From UBA12481 sp942493265 (GTDB lineage Bacteria; Bacteroidota; Bacteroidia; Bacteroidales; UBA12481), in NCBI GenBank assembly GCA_942493265.1, contig OW818688.1:4526001-4590000 (forward strand): DNA of 64,000 nucleotides. Direction: 5' to 3'. The translations under genes and the position numbers were made by a program. The number at the start of each line of letters is the position of its first letter. The first letter of the stretch is position 1. Shown one piece after another: positions 26,169-33,785 of the stretch. The notes below the pieces were generated by a model. It was given only the letters and a program-made list of their open reading frames with translations, was not told the origin of the DNA and ran no database searches.

Positions 26169-27545
26169 GTGAACCGAAATCTGCGCTATATCATCATTGT
26201 CATGTCGGTGGCCCTCATCGGAATCGTTATCTTTCAGATATACTGGATCAGTAATTCCTATGATCTTCATAACCAGACTTTCCGGAATGAGGTCAACACT
26301 TCATTGGGCGAAGTGCTGAATATGGGAACTGAGGAAACTATTATCGGACATATACTTGATATGCAGGATAGTACAAAAGAACCCATCACCATTGAAACCT
26401 ACCGGATTGCTGAGCAGACTTTAGATTTGAATAATAATGTCACCTCGGGAAACCCGAAAGATTCGATCTATATCAAGCAGACTGATCTCAACAGAATAGT
26501 CGGTAAAATTTTCCAGATTCTGGCCACCATCCATCCGGAACTGCCCGCCATCAGCAAGCAATATAAAAAGCTGCTGGAAGAGCGCAAGATCACCACTCCG
26601 TTTGTTCTGGCCTTCAGCCGGAATGACTCCGTATTTGACCTCACCGGCGGAACCCCGGAACAATTTACAAATGCCCAGGCTGTGCAAAAGTTACCGGGTA
26701 TTAACCGCGACAACGAAAAAGTGCTGGCTTTCTTTCCCGAAACACGCTCTTTTTTGCTCAAACGGATGTGGATGACACTGTTTACATCGGTATTTTTCGT
26801 TTTACTCATTGCCGGCAGCTTCTTTTATATGCTGGCGATGCTGGTCCGTCAGAAAAAACTGTCGGATATCAAAAATGATTTTGTGAATAACATGACCCAT
26901 GAGCTGAAAACCCCGATCGCCACGGTTTCAGCGGCCATGGAGGCTCTCGTGCAGTTTGATGCGTTGGACGACCGGGCAAAAAGTTTGAAATACATAGATC
27001 TTTCACGCAGGGAACTTAACCGGCTTGCCGGTATGGTGGAAAATGTTTTGCGCATCAGTACGTTTGAGAAGCAGCAACTCGTTTTATTCAAGGAAACATT
27101 TAATATCAGCCAGATATTGGAAGAGACCGCTCAGAAATTCATTCTCCAGAATCCCGAAAGGGTGGAGTTCCGGTTCGACCTGAAAGGACCCGGATATATC
27201 CATGCCGATAAGTTTCACCTCCAGAATGTGATTAACAACCTGTTCGACAATGCGGTGAAATACTCAGGTAATCAGGCGGTGCTGGAAGTAAACTGTTACC
27301 GGGAAAATGAATTCGTGGTATTTGCCGTCCGCGATCACGGAATGGGCATATCCAAAGAACAGCAAAAACATATTTTCGATAAATTTTACCGGGTACCCAC
27401 CGGCGACCTGCATGCTGTGAAAGGCTTCGGACTCGGCCTGGCCTATGTGAGGCAAATAGTTGAAGCTCATGGCGGTACGGTAGGTGTGAAAAGCCAGCTG
27501 GGATCGGGATCAGAATTTACGGTTGCATTACCAGAAATCCAATGA
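26169..27545 (+). CDS. Sensor histidine kinase (HisKA type)
   Basis: This 458-residue kinase starts with GTG at 26169, chosen because MNRNLRYIIIVMSVALIG makes a good first membrane helix. A periplasmic sensor region spans about residues 30 to 195, and a second helix (TSVFFVLLIAGSFFYMLAML) precedes the kinase core. The phosphoacceptor is in NNMTHELKTPIATV, the N-box is NVINNLFDNAVKYSG, and the G boxes are RDHGMGIS and GFGLGLAYV. The stop overlaps the response regulator start as ATGA, so the two form a coupled pair. The stimulus is unknown; the layout is that of Bacteroidota RprX-like envelope sensors. Confidence 0.93.
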   Translation: MNRNLRYIIIVMSVALIGIVIFQIYWISNSYDLHNQTFRNEVNTSLGEVLNMGTEETIIGHILDMQDSTKEPITIETYRIAEQTLDLNNNVTSGNPKDSIYIKQTDLNRIVGKIFQILATIHPELPAISKQYKKLLEERKITTPFVLAFSRNDSVFDLTGGTPEQFTNAQAVQKLPGINRDNEKVLAFFPETRSFLLKRMWMTLFTSVFFVLLIAGSFFYMLAMLVRQKKLSDIKNDFVNNMTHELKTPIATVSAAMEALVQFDALDDRAKSLKYIDLSRRELNRLAGMVENVLRISTFEKQQLVLFKETFNISQILEETAQKFILQNPERVEFRFDLKGPGYIHADKFHLQNVINNLFDNAVKYSGNQAVLEVNCYRENEFVVFAVRDHGMGISKEQQKHIFDKFYRVPTGDLHAVKGFGLGLAYVRQIVEAHGGTVGVKSQLGSGSEFTVALPEIQ

Positions 27546-28231
27546 AGAAGACTAAAGTACTGTTTGTGGAAGATGAACAATCACTTGGATTGATTGTCAA
27601 GGAGAGCCTCGAATCCAGGGGATTTGACGTGCGTTACTGTCAGGACGGGAAAACCGGAATGCAGATGTATGGCGAGTACAAACCGGATATCTGCTTGCTG
27701 GATATTATGATGCCATTGAAAGATGGATTTACGATGGCACAGGAGATCCGAAAGACGGACTCCGTAACGCCGATAATTTTTCTGACTGCCCGTTCACAAA
27801 CCCCGGATGTAGTTAAGGGATTTGAGGTTGGCGGAAACGATTACATCAAAAAGCCGTTTAGCATGGAGGAACTGATAGTCAGGATCAAAGCCCGGCTGTC
27901 GGATCCGAACGAAGCTCTGAAAACCGAGGATGACACCACTGTACACCAGATTGGAACTTACCGGTTCGATCACATGAAACAGACGCTGGAATTCCGAAAT
28001 CAGATTACCAAGCTCACGCATAGGGAGGCCGAGATTTTAAGGCTGCTTTGCGTGAACCGTAGCCAGGTGGTGGAGCGTAGTTTTGTTTTGAAAAAAGTGT
28101 GGGGCGACGATAATTTCTTTAATGCCCGCAGCATGGACGTATTCATCACCAAACTCCGCAAACATCTTCAATATGACTCCAATGTGGAGATATTGAATGT
28201 ACGTGGGATTGGGTATAAGATGATATATTAA
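27542..28231 (+). CDS. OmpR-family response regulator
   Basis: This 229-residue regulator has a receiver domain (acidic pocket FVEDEQ, phosphoacceptor Asp54 in LLDIMMP, Lys in IKKPFSMEE) and a winged-helix Trans_reg_C domain (about 130 to 229, with LTHREAEILRLLCVN and the tail RGIGYKMIY). It resembles the RprY group of Bacteroidota. It overlaps the upstream kinase gene by 4 bases and should be its partner. Its 3' end overlaps by 4 bases with the convergent LytTR regulator gene. Confidence 0.94.
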   Translation: MKKTKVLFVEDEQSLGLIVKESLESRGFDVRYCQDGKTGMQMYGEYKPDICLLDIMMPLKDGFTMAQEIRKTDSVTPIIFLTARSQTPDVVKGFEVGGNDYIKKPFSMEELIVRIKARLSDPNEALKTEDDTTVHQIGTYRFDHMKQTLEFRNQITKLTHREAEILRLLCVNRSQVVERSFVLKKVWGDDNFFNARSMDVFITKLRKHLQYDSNVEILNVRGIGYKMIY

Positions 28232-28986
28232 AACCCCAGCACTTCCCTCAATCTCTTCATACCCGCCTTGCTGGCATGGATTTTCCGGCCCGACTTCATC
28301 ACCAGGACCTTCGTTTCCTTATCATAAGGTTCGAGCTGCACGATCTGCATGATCCTGACAATAAATGACCGGTGCACGCGAATGAATTCCGCCGGATCCA
28401 GATGCTGTTCAAAATATCCCATCGTCATCTGTTTCAGGTACCTTCCATCGCTCGTATAGATCATGACATAATCATCTTCGGCTTCGAGATATTCAACCTG
28501 GTCAATGGCGATCACTTTGATTTTCTGACCGGTTTTTACCACAATCCTGTCGAGAAACATTCCCTCCGGCATGATTCCCCCGGCAATTTTCGACAATCCC
28601 GGTGCCGGACCGGCCTTTTTATCAATCCGTTCCATGGCCTTATCCACCGATTGGGCAAACCGCTCCCGGGAATAAGGCTTTAGAAGGTAATCTACCGCAT
28701 TGAATTCGAATGCTTTAATCGCATATTCATCAAAAGCGGTTGAAAAGATAACCTGCGGAAACTCATCCAGCAATTCGAGCATCTCAAATCCGGAGATTTT
28801 AGGCATCTGGATATCCAGAAATATCAGGTCGGGCTTTTCTGCCTGAATGGCTTTCAATCCTTCAAATCCATTGGCACATTCGCCGGCGATCTGAATTTCA
28901 GGAAATGAGTCGAGATAGGAGCGAATCAGAATCCTTGCCGGCTCCTCATCGTCAATGATCAGCACTTTCACTTGGGTTTTCATCAT
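28228..28986 (-). CDS. LytTR family response regulator
   Basis: This 252-residue protein has a receiver domain (LIIDDEEPAR, phosphoacceptor Asp58 in FLDIQMPKISG, Lys in LKPYSRERF) and a C-terminal LytTR DNA-binding domain (about 150 to 250; IRVHRSFIVRIMQIV). Two Met codons, at 28986 and 28983, can serve as start. It overlaps the 3' end of the LytS-type kinase gene by 35 bases and is the last gene of a three-gene operon that begins with a LiaF-like membrane protein, so it is the likely output of that sensor. Confidence 0.93.
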   Translation of the reverse strand: MMKTQVKVLIIDDEEPARILIRSYLDSFPEIQIAGECANGFEGLKAIQAEKPDLIFLDIQMPKISGFEMLELLDEFPQVIFSTAFDEYAIKAFEFNAVDYLLKPYSRERFAQSVDKAMERIDKKAGPAPGLSKIAGGIMPEGMFLDRIVVKTGQKIKVIAIDQVEYLEAEDDYVMIYTSDGRYLKQMTMGYFEQHLDPAEFIRVHRSFIVRIMQIVQLEPYDKETKVLVMKSGRKIHASKAGMKRLREVLGF

Positions 28987-30040
28987 TCGGGAATTGCGGG
29001 ATAGTCATTTTTATGGTGAAGCGATTGCGGGATCGCTCAACTGTCAGGCAATTTTCACAATTATAAGCCAGAAAAAGCCTGTTCTTCGTATTGATCAAAC
29101 CGATACCTTTTCCCTTCCGGGGCGGGGCATCCGGATCAAAATCGTTTGAGATCTCAACCATCAGCTGGCCTTTTTGACTGCAATAAGCTTTAAGCTCAAT
29201 CTTCACCGGATCAGTACTTTCGTAAACACCATGCTTGATCGAATTCTCAACCAGCGGCTGAAGGATCATATGTGGAATTGTCAATGTCAGGCACTCGTCG
29301 GGCACCATAAAATCGAACTGCAGCCGTGCGCCGAACCTTACTTTCTCAATCTCCAGGTAATACCGGATATTCTCCAGTTCCGATTTCAGCGGGGTAATAT
29401 TATTGTGCCGGCTTTCCAGCGCATAACGGAGAAAGCCCGACAACCGCACCAGCATTTCGCGGGCCTGTTCCGGCTGGCTGGTGATGAGGGAAGATACCGA
29501 GTTCAGGCTATTGAACAGAAAGTGCGGATTGATCTGAGCTTTCAACCGGTCGATTTCCGCCTCCTTAACCTGGATCTGCAGATTTGATTCCTTCGTGATC
29601 CGGGCCTTGCGGTCCTCACTGTTGATATACAGGTAGTATATCAGGATGATCAGGAAATAGAAGAAGATACCGGAAATTCCCCGCCACGGCAACGAACCGA
29701 TCAGAAAATCATGGTAATCTATTTTATCCGTCCAGATAGCATTCTGGATCAGATAACCTGCCCCGAGCCAGAAACCCAGAACAATCAGGGCGATCAGCAG
29801 GTGATTCAGCAGCCGGTCGAGAAAACCAGCCTTGTTAAAGTCGTAGTAGCGAATGGAATACCAGAGACCCAGGGCGATTCCGGCAAACAGCACATTGAAA
29901 ACCAGACTGTCGGACACCGCCACATAGAGGTCCATTCCTGAAGCCAGCCATAAAACAGCGGCATGGATACTACCAACGAGTATCCATGCTGCTATATAAG
30001 TGATCGTGTAGGTACGGTTGATCAGGAACGGGTTTCTCAT
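28952..30040 (-). CDS. LytS-type sensor histidine kinase
   Basis: This 362-residue kinase has about four to five transmembrane helices in the first 150 residues, a short coiled linker (VKEAEIDRLKAQINPHFLFN) that contains the phosphoacceptor His, and an HATPase part with IPHMILQPLVENSIKHG and GKGIGLINTKNRLFL. It belongs to the same His_kinase family as the gene at 7314 but the two sets of membrane helices look different. The preceding LiaF-like gene ends 3 bases upstream, and the LytTR regulator overlaps its 3' end. In Firmicutes, LiaF-type proteins restrain a sensor kinase that answers cell-wall stress; an analogous three-part switch is my inference here. Confidence 0.93.
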   Translation of the reverse strand: MRNPFLINRTYTITYIAAWILVGSIHAAVLWLASGMDLYVAVSDSLVFNVLFAGIALGLWYSIRYYDFNKAGFLDRLLNHLLIALIVLGFWLGAGYLIQNAIWTDKIDYHDFLIGSLPWRGISGIFFYFLIILIYYLYINSEDRKARITKESNLQIQVKEAEIDRLKAQINPHFLFNSLNSVSSLITSQPEQAREMLVRLSGFLRYALESRHNNITPLKSELENIRYYLEIEKVRFGARLQFDFMVPDECLTLTIPHMILQPLVENSIKHGVYESTDPVKIELKAYCSQKGQLMVEISNDFDPDAPPRKGKGIGLINTKNRLFLAYNCENCLTVERSRNRFTIKMTIPQFPNDENPSESADH

Positions 30041-30043
30041 CGG

Positions 30044-30814
30044 TTAAATTCCGTAGGATTTTACTTCGCCACCACCAAAGATAGCCATACCTTTAATAAC
30101 CAGCATGGTATTCTCATCGTACACCAGGTTGTGCATCCTTTCACGTTTATCACTGAATCCACCGAAGATGGCCATGACTTCAACCTTTACGGTCCAGCCG
30201 GCCGGAACAATCACGTTGGATCCTCCGAAAATGCTCAAGGTATCCAGCACCTGCGGGCCCTCCGCCAGTTTTGCGTGCATCAGGTTGATTTTTGAGCCTC
30301 CGAAAATGCTCAGGATACGGCCGCCTTTAAAATTTTGTGAGGTGATTATCCTGTCGCCGCCGCTGAATACAGCCACCTCATCTATAAAATCCCGGTTGTC
30401 TCCGCCAGCCGCCGGTTTGCTCCAGTGACGGAGGTAACGCGGAGGGGCCACTATAAGATATATACCGAAAAGCAGGATGATTGCAGGCCAGAAGGCATGT
30501 CGCCAGGCATCAGCAAACGCCCAGTAATCATTCGCCATAAAGAATGCACCGATGGCGATCAGGAATAAGCCCGGCATGAGGCTGCGGTTGTTAACCAGTG
30601 AAACCACCCCGATGGCAATAATAAACATCTGCCATGAAAGCAGCATCCTTTTAACATCATAGGGGAGGATCCCTATAGCGTTGGCAAAGAGGACCAGGCC
30701 AACGAGGATCAGTACAACACCCCAACCTCTCCGGTTATTCATGTGCCGGCGGTGGTCGAAGACCGGTCGGTCGTGCCGGCGGTCGCTCCGAAAATCTCTG
30801 TCGATACGTTCCAT
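30044..30814 (-). CDS. LiaF-like membrane protein
   Basis: This 256-residue protein has four closely spaced hydrophobic segments (about residues 28 to 125, of the LiaI/DUF5668 type: GWGVVLILVGLVLFANAIGI) and a C-terminal soluble beta domain. That domain carries a repeated phrase: AVFSGGDRI, SIFGGSKINLMHA, SIFGGSNVIVPAGW and AIFGGFSDKR, as in the LiaF/VraT cell-wall-stress family and in bactofilin-like beta solenoids. It is the first gene of an operon with a LytS kinase and a LytTR regulator, which fits a role as membrane modulator of that kinase. The start ATG at 30814 is in a reasonable context, 40 bases below a promoter-like site. Confidence 0.88.
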   Translation of the reverse strand: MERIDRDFRSDRRHDRPVFDHRRHMNNRRGWGVVLILVGLVLFANAIGILPYDVKRMLLSWQMFIIAIGVVSLVNNRSLMPGLFLIAIGAFFMANDYWAFADAWRHAFWPAIILLFGIYLIVAPPRYLRHWSKPAAGGDNRDFIDEVAVFSGGDRIITSQNFKGGRILSIFGGSKINLMHAKLAEGPQVLDTLSIFGGSNVIVPAGWTVKVEVMAIFGGFSDKRERMHNLVYDENTMLVIKGMAIFGGGEVKSYGI

Positions 30815-30861
30815 TTCGTTTACTATTAATTGTTGTTATTACTTCAATTTGAATTACGCAT

Positions 30862-30893
30862 CAAAGATAGGGTCATTGATCATCAGCAATCAA
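30862..30893 (-). promoter_or_regulatory. Candidate promoter of the LiaF-LytS-LytTR operon
   Basis: On the minus strand TATCTTTG (30862-30869) matches TAnnTTTG, and a TTG lies 21 bases upstream (30891-30893), agreeing with the Bacteroidota -33/-7 layout. The start would be near 30855, giving a leader of about 40 bases. Confidence 0.5.
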
Positions 30894-30950
30894 TTGCCTT
30901 TCGGTGAAAGGAGGATAAATTACCGGCGAACGGCGAAAAGAGAGTATGTG

Positions 30951-31107
30951 GCACGCAGGTGACGGGTCAAAGAAGCACGCGGATGACTTGTCAAAGAAGC
31001 ACGCGGATTTACGCGGATGCTGCGCAACGCGGATTTACGCGGATTTTTAAATTTTAAAGATCCGCGAAAATCAGCGTTCCCGAAGGGACCCGCGTAAATC
31101 CGCGTGC
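30951..31107. repeat. Hairpin repeat element, copy A
   Basis: It starts with two tandem 24-base units (30951-30974 and 30975-30998, both beginning GCACGC and ending TCAAAGAA). Then comes a large imperfect hairpin, 30999-31107, whose outer arms GCACGCGGATTTACGCGG and CCGCGTAAATCCGCGTGC are perfectly complementary. Inner arms (about 31026-31046 and 31060-31077) pair with two mismatches. A second full copy lies at 59080-59215 and a half copy at 31581-31637. It touches the 3' end of the GxxExxY gene. Confidence 0.9.
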
Positions 31108-31112
31108 CTTCT

Positions 31113-31493
31113 TCACCTTCGCTTGTTTTCGAAAACCTTACGCCGGAACTCTGGTTTTTTGCCAAAATTCAGAAGAATACCAACCTCCGCGTCAGTTGCT
31201 TTTAAATAATTAATCAGCTGTGTTTCATGCTCCAGCTCCAGAAACTCGCTTGCCTTGAGTTCCAGAATAACGCAATCATTTACAATCAAATCCGCATAAT
31301 AAACACCTACAATGGTGTCTTTAAAATAGACCTTTATCTGTTTTCTGGCCTCAACTTGAAAACCCCTTGATTTCAATTCTATATACAGGGCATTTTGATA
31401 AACATTCTCTAAAAATCCAAACCCCAGTTCATTATAAACAGTATAAAACGATTTGATAATCTGGCTGGATAATTCGTTATGCATTAACTCCAT
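31113..31493 (-). CDS. GxxExxY protein (PD-(D/E)XK nuclease fold)
   Basis: This 126-residue protein carries the name motif GFLENVY (Gly26, Glu29, Tyr32) and a PD-(D/E)XK-like core, YYADLIV with Asp68 followed by VILELKA with Glu78 and Lys80. I start at 31493 (MELMHNELSSQII), where the family usually begins; frames from 31544 add a 17-residue extension. The biochemical role of the family is not established as far as I know; a nuclease-like fold is predicted. Direct repeats of about 60 bases flank the gene on both sides (31050-31113 and 31581-31643), its 3' end abutting the first. This suggests it moves with, or acts on, these repeats. It is not part of a neighbouring operon. Confidence 0.88.
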   Translation of the reverse strand: MELMHNELSSQIIKSFYTVYNELGFGFLENVYQNALYIELKSRGFQVEARKQIKVYFKDTIVGVYYADLIVNDCVILELKASEFLELEHETQLINYLKATDAEVGILLNFGKKPEFRRKVFENKRR

Positions 31494-31580
31494 GGCGACG
31501 ATATATTTCTCCTCCTGAGATATATACGCTCTAACCACCACCAAATGGAAATTTTACCCGAAATTATTTTTTGTATCCTG

Positions 31581-31643
31581 AATTTTAAAAATCCGCGCTA
31601 ATCCGCGTTCCCGAAGGGACCCGCGTAAATCCGTGTGCCTCTT
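31581..31643. repeat. Half copy of the hairpin repeat (copy B)
   Basis: The segment matches 31050-31113 in direct orientation, with the shared core GCGTTCCCGAAGGGACCCGC and GTAAATCCG. It corresponds to the right half of the full elements. Together with copy A it brackets the GxxExxY gene as a direct repeat. Confidence 0.88.
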
Positions 31644-31662
31644 ATATTGGAGGAATAGGTGA

Positions 31663-31702
31663 AATAAAAAAATCACTTACCCGTTTGTACAGATAAGTGA
31701 TT
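31663..31702 (-). terminator. Rho-independent terminator after the tRNA
   Basis: On the minus strand the stem AATCACTTA / TAAGTGATT (31702-31694 with 31679-31671) closes a 14-base loop and is followed by a run of T (31670-31663 read in reverse). It sits 11 bases beyond the tRNA 3' end. Confidence 0.8.
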
Positions 31703-31712
31703 GATTCTCTTG

Positions 31713-31786
31713 TAGCGAGAGCCGGGGATGATCCGGCGACCTCATGATTATGAATCATGCGCTCTAACCAGCTGAGCTACCTCGCC
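31713..31786 (-). tRNA. tRNA with anticodon CAT (Met or Ile2)
   Basis: The 74-base cloverleaf reads GGCGAGG at the 5' acceptor arm, AGCTCAGCTGGTTAGAGC as D-arm, an anticodon stem CATGA/TCATG with loop TTCATAA, and a T-arm GCCGG/CCGGC with loop ATCATCC. The acceptor 3' strand is TCTCGCT with discriminator A; two G-U pairs close it. The CCA end is not encoded. A CAT anticodon can be elongator tRNA-Met, initiator tRNA or lysidine-modified tRNA-Ile; the first pair G1-U72 argues against the usual initiator C1xA72 mismatch. I cannot choose firmly between Met and Ile2. Confidence 0.93.
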
Positions 31787-31800
31787 ATTTTTCGAGGACG

Positions 31801-31808
31801 CAAATATA
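31801..31808 (-). promoter_or_regulatory. Candidate -7 box of the tRNA gene
   Basis: TATATTTG on the minus strand matches TAnnTTTG exactly, 15 bases before the tRNA 5' end. That spacing fits a start a few bases upstream of the mature tRNA. No clear -33 TTTG is seen. Confidence 0.5.
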
Positions 31809-31849
31809 ATAGTTTTTGGGAACCTGAACCGCTCACGAATGAGTAATTG

Positions 31850-31880
31850 TTGTCAAATATCTAAAATTTTTCTATATTGC
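31850..31880 (+). promoter_or_regulatory. Candidate promoter of the START-like / LptF operon
   Basis: TTG at 31850-31852 and TATATTGC at 31873-31880 (six of eight against TAnnTTTG) are 20 bases apart. The START-like gene begins 26 bases downstream. This is the only sizeable non-coding gap before a run of tightly spaced plus-strand genes. Confidence 0.35.
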
Positions 31881-31905
31881 CGGAATTGAACCAATTAGTA
31901 TAGCG

Positions 31906-32292
31906 ATGTCGGGAAAACTTAAATATGAGCTTGAATACGTTATTAACGCTTCACCAAAAGTGCTGTTCGCCAGATTGAGTACGCCGGGCGGACTGTCGGA
32001 GTGGTTTGCGGATGACGTAAATATCGAAGGCTCAATCCTTACCTTTATCTGGGATAATACCCCCCAGAAAGCTGAACTCCTCTGCCAGAAAGAGAACCGC
32101 TCCGTGCGTTTCCATTGGCTCGACGATTCCGATCCCAAGGCCTATTTCGAATTCCGGATCAGCCAGGATCCCCTCACCAATGAGGTCGTGCTGGCTATAA
32201 CCGATTTTGCCGAAGAAAGTGAGATCGAAGACGCAAAGGGATTATGGGATAAACAAATTTCACAACTTTTCAGCCAACTTGGGTCTGCCTGA
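31906..32292 (+). CDS. START-like domain protein
   Basis: This 128-residue cytoplasmic protein has the SRPBCC/START-like fold seen in a small family conserved across Bacteroidota. The N-terminus KYELEYVINASPKVLFARLS and the GGLSEWFADDVN turn are typical of AHSA1/START-like proteins, and the C-terminal helix ends with LWDKQISQLFSQLG. The ligand and role are not known. It is followed after 2 bases by the LptF/G-type permease gene and is probably in one operon with it, a pairing that may reflect a lipid-related role, though this is inference. Confidence 0.87.
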   Translation: MSGKLKYELEYVINASPKVLFARLSTPGGLSEWFADDVNIEGSILTFIWDNTPQKAELLCQKENRSVRFHWLDDSDPKAYFEFRISQDPLTNEVVLAITDFAEESEIEDAKGLWDKQISQLFSQLGSA

Positions 32293-32294
32293 TC

Positions 32295-33785
32295 GTGAAG
32301 AGACTGCACCTCTATATGATCCGATCCTATATCGGACCTCTCATAATGACGTTCTGTCTGGCAATGATTGTCCTCATCCTGCAGTTCGTATGGAAATATA
32401 TCGATGAACTCGTCGGAAAGGGACTCTCCGCATCTGTAATTTCTGAACTCCTGACGTACGTTTCGGCGAGCCTGATCCCCATGGCCCTGATCCTCGCCGT
32501 ACTCCTCTCCTCAATCATGGCGTTCGGCAATCTGGGCGAACATTCGGAGCTCAGTGCCATGAAGTCGTCAGGTATCTCCCTCACAAAAATCATGACCCCG
32601 CTGTTTGCCCTGGTGCTCCTGCTTACCATAGGCGCTTTCCTGTTCTCCAATTATACCATCCCGAAAACACAAATGAAATTTTTCACCCTCCTGCTCGATA
32701 TCAGGAAACAACGTCCTGAATTCGATATCAAGGAGGGTCAGTTCTATAACGGTCTCGTAGGGTACAGTCTGAAAATCGACAAACTTTCCAAGGACAGCCG
32801 CATGCTATATGGCTTAATGATCTATGACCACACCGACAAAATCGGCAACGTTTCTGTAACACTGGCTGATTCAGGCTATATGGTGATCACTGAGGACAAG
32901 CGGAACCTGTTGCTCACCCTTTACAGCGGATATGGTTATTCGGAACAGCTCGACGAGAACGGCCGGATCAAGAAGAACAAACCCTTCCGCCGCGATAAAT
33001 TTAGCATGCAAGCATTCCTTTTTAAATTGCCGTCGAATGAGCTCGACCGCACTGAGGGCGATCTGTTCAAGGATAATTACAAGCGGAAGAATATGGCGGA
33101 ACTGTCAACCTATGTTGCAGATTTCAAGGTAGCCATGGAGAACAAGCGGGAAAAGGTTTCGCGCGATCTCGTTCAAACACAGTATTTTAAGCTGGCTGAT
33201 AAAAAGGATACCATCACCCCGCTGAATCCGCATCAGGAAACACTGAAAGCTTTAAGAACAGATATTCAGGGTCTGTATGATTCCATTCCCCCGGCTAACC
33301 GTTACAGGGTTATTGAGCAAGCGCTCGGCCAGGCCCGCATTGCGCAGGGAATGGTAAAAAGCGCATCAGAATCCTATAAAAGCGATCAGGCCTGGATGTT
33401 CCGGTACCAGATCGAATGGCACCGAAAGCTTACTCTTTCTCTGGCCTGCCTCATATTTTTCCTGATCGGGGCACCGTTGGGCGCCATTATCCGTAAAGGC
33501 GGACTGGGCACACCGGTGGTCGTTTCTACGCTGTTTTTCATCTTTTATCATATCATTTCACTCGCCGGAGAAAAATACGCACGCGCCGGAATCATGCCGG
33601 TTTGGCTCGGAATGTGGGGATCCACCATGATCTTGCTTGCCATAGGGATCTACCTGACCATCAAATCAACGCGCGATTCGGCTGTTATGTCGTCCGATAC
33701 CTACCTGCTTCTCATCCGAAAATTCCTTAGATTTGGCCGGCGTAACGGAATTATTAAGAATGAAGATTCTCCAGCTCACCAATAA
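32295..33785 (+). CDS. LptF/LptG family permease
   Basis: This 496-residue YjgP/YjgQ-family protein is an inner-membrane component of the LptB2FG type of ABC machine that extracts lipopolysaccharide for transport to the outer membrane. The GTG start at 32295 opens MKRLHLYMIRSYIGPLIMTF, the usual coupling helix and first membrane helix. Three helices lie in the first 115 residues, a large periplasmic beta-jellyroll-like part (about 120 to 360, with inserted charged helices) follows, and three helices close the protein (AGLIIFFLIGAPLGAII-like segment LACLIFFLIGAPLGAIIRKG). Its 3' end overlaps the glycosyltransferase gene by 26 bases. Whether it is the F or G paralogue cannot be told; only one copy is in the window. 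Confidence 0.92.
   Translation: MKRLHLYMIRSYIGPLIMTFCLAMIVLILQFVWKYIDELVGKGLSASVISELLTYVSASLIPMALILAVLLSSIMAFGNLGEHSELSAMKSSGISLTKIMTPLFALVLLLTIGAFLFSNYTIPKTQMKFFTLLLDIRKQRPEFDIKEGQFYNGLVGYSLKIDKLSKDSRMLYGLMIYDHTDKIGNVSVTLADSGYMVITEDKRNLLLTLYSGYGYSEQLDENGRIKKNKPFRRDKFSMQAFLFKLPSNELDRTEGDLFKDNYKRKNMAELSTYVADFKVAMENKREKVSRDLVQTQYFKLADKKDTITPLNPHQETLKALRTDIQGLYDSIPPANRYRVIEQALGQARIAQGMVKSASESYKSDQAWMFRYQIEWHRKLTLSLACLIFFLIGAPLGAIIRKGGLGTPVVVSTLFFIFYHIISLAGEKYARAGIMPVWLGMWGSTMILLAIGIYLTIKSTRDSAVMSSDTYLLLIRKFLRFGRRNGIIKNEDSPAHQ

Noticed and set aside
30951..31000. A possible CRISPR array
   Set aside because: There are just two 24-base units directly joined without spacers, and no cas genes in the window.
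30920..31165. An open frame of 81 codons on the minus strand through the hairpin repeats
   Set aside because: It is made of repeat sequence (PRASLT units come from the 24-base repeats) and overlaps the 3' end of the GxxExxY gene. Nothing suggests it is translated.
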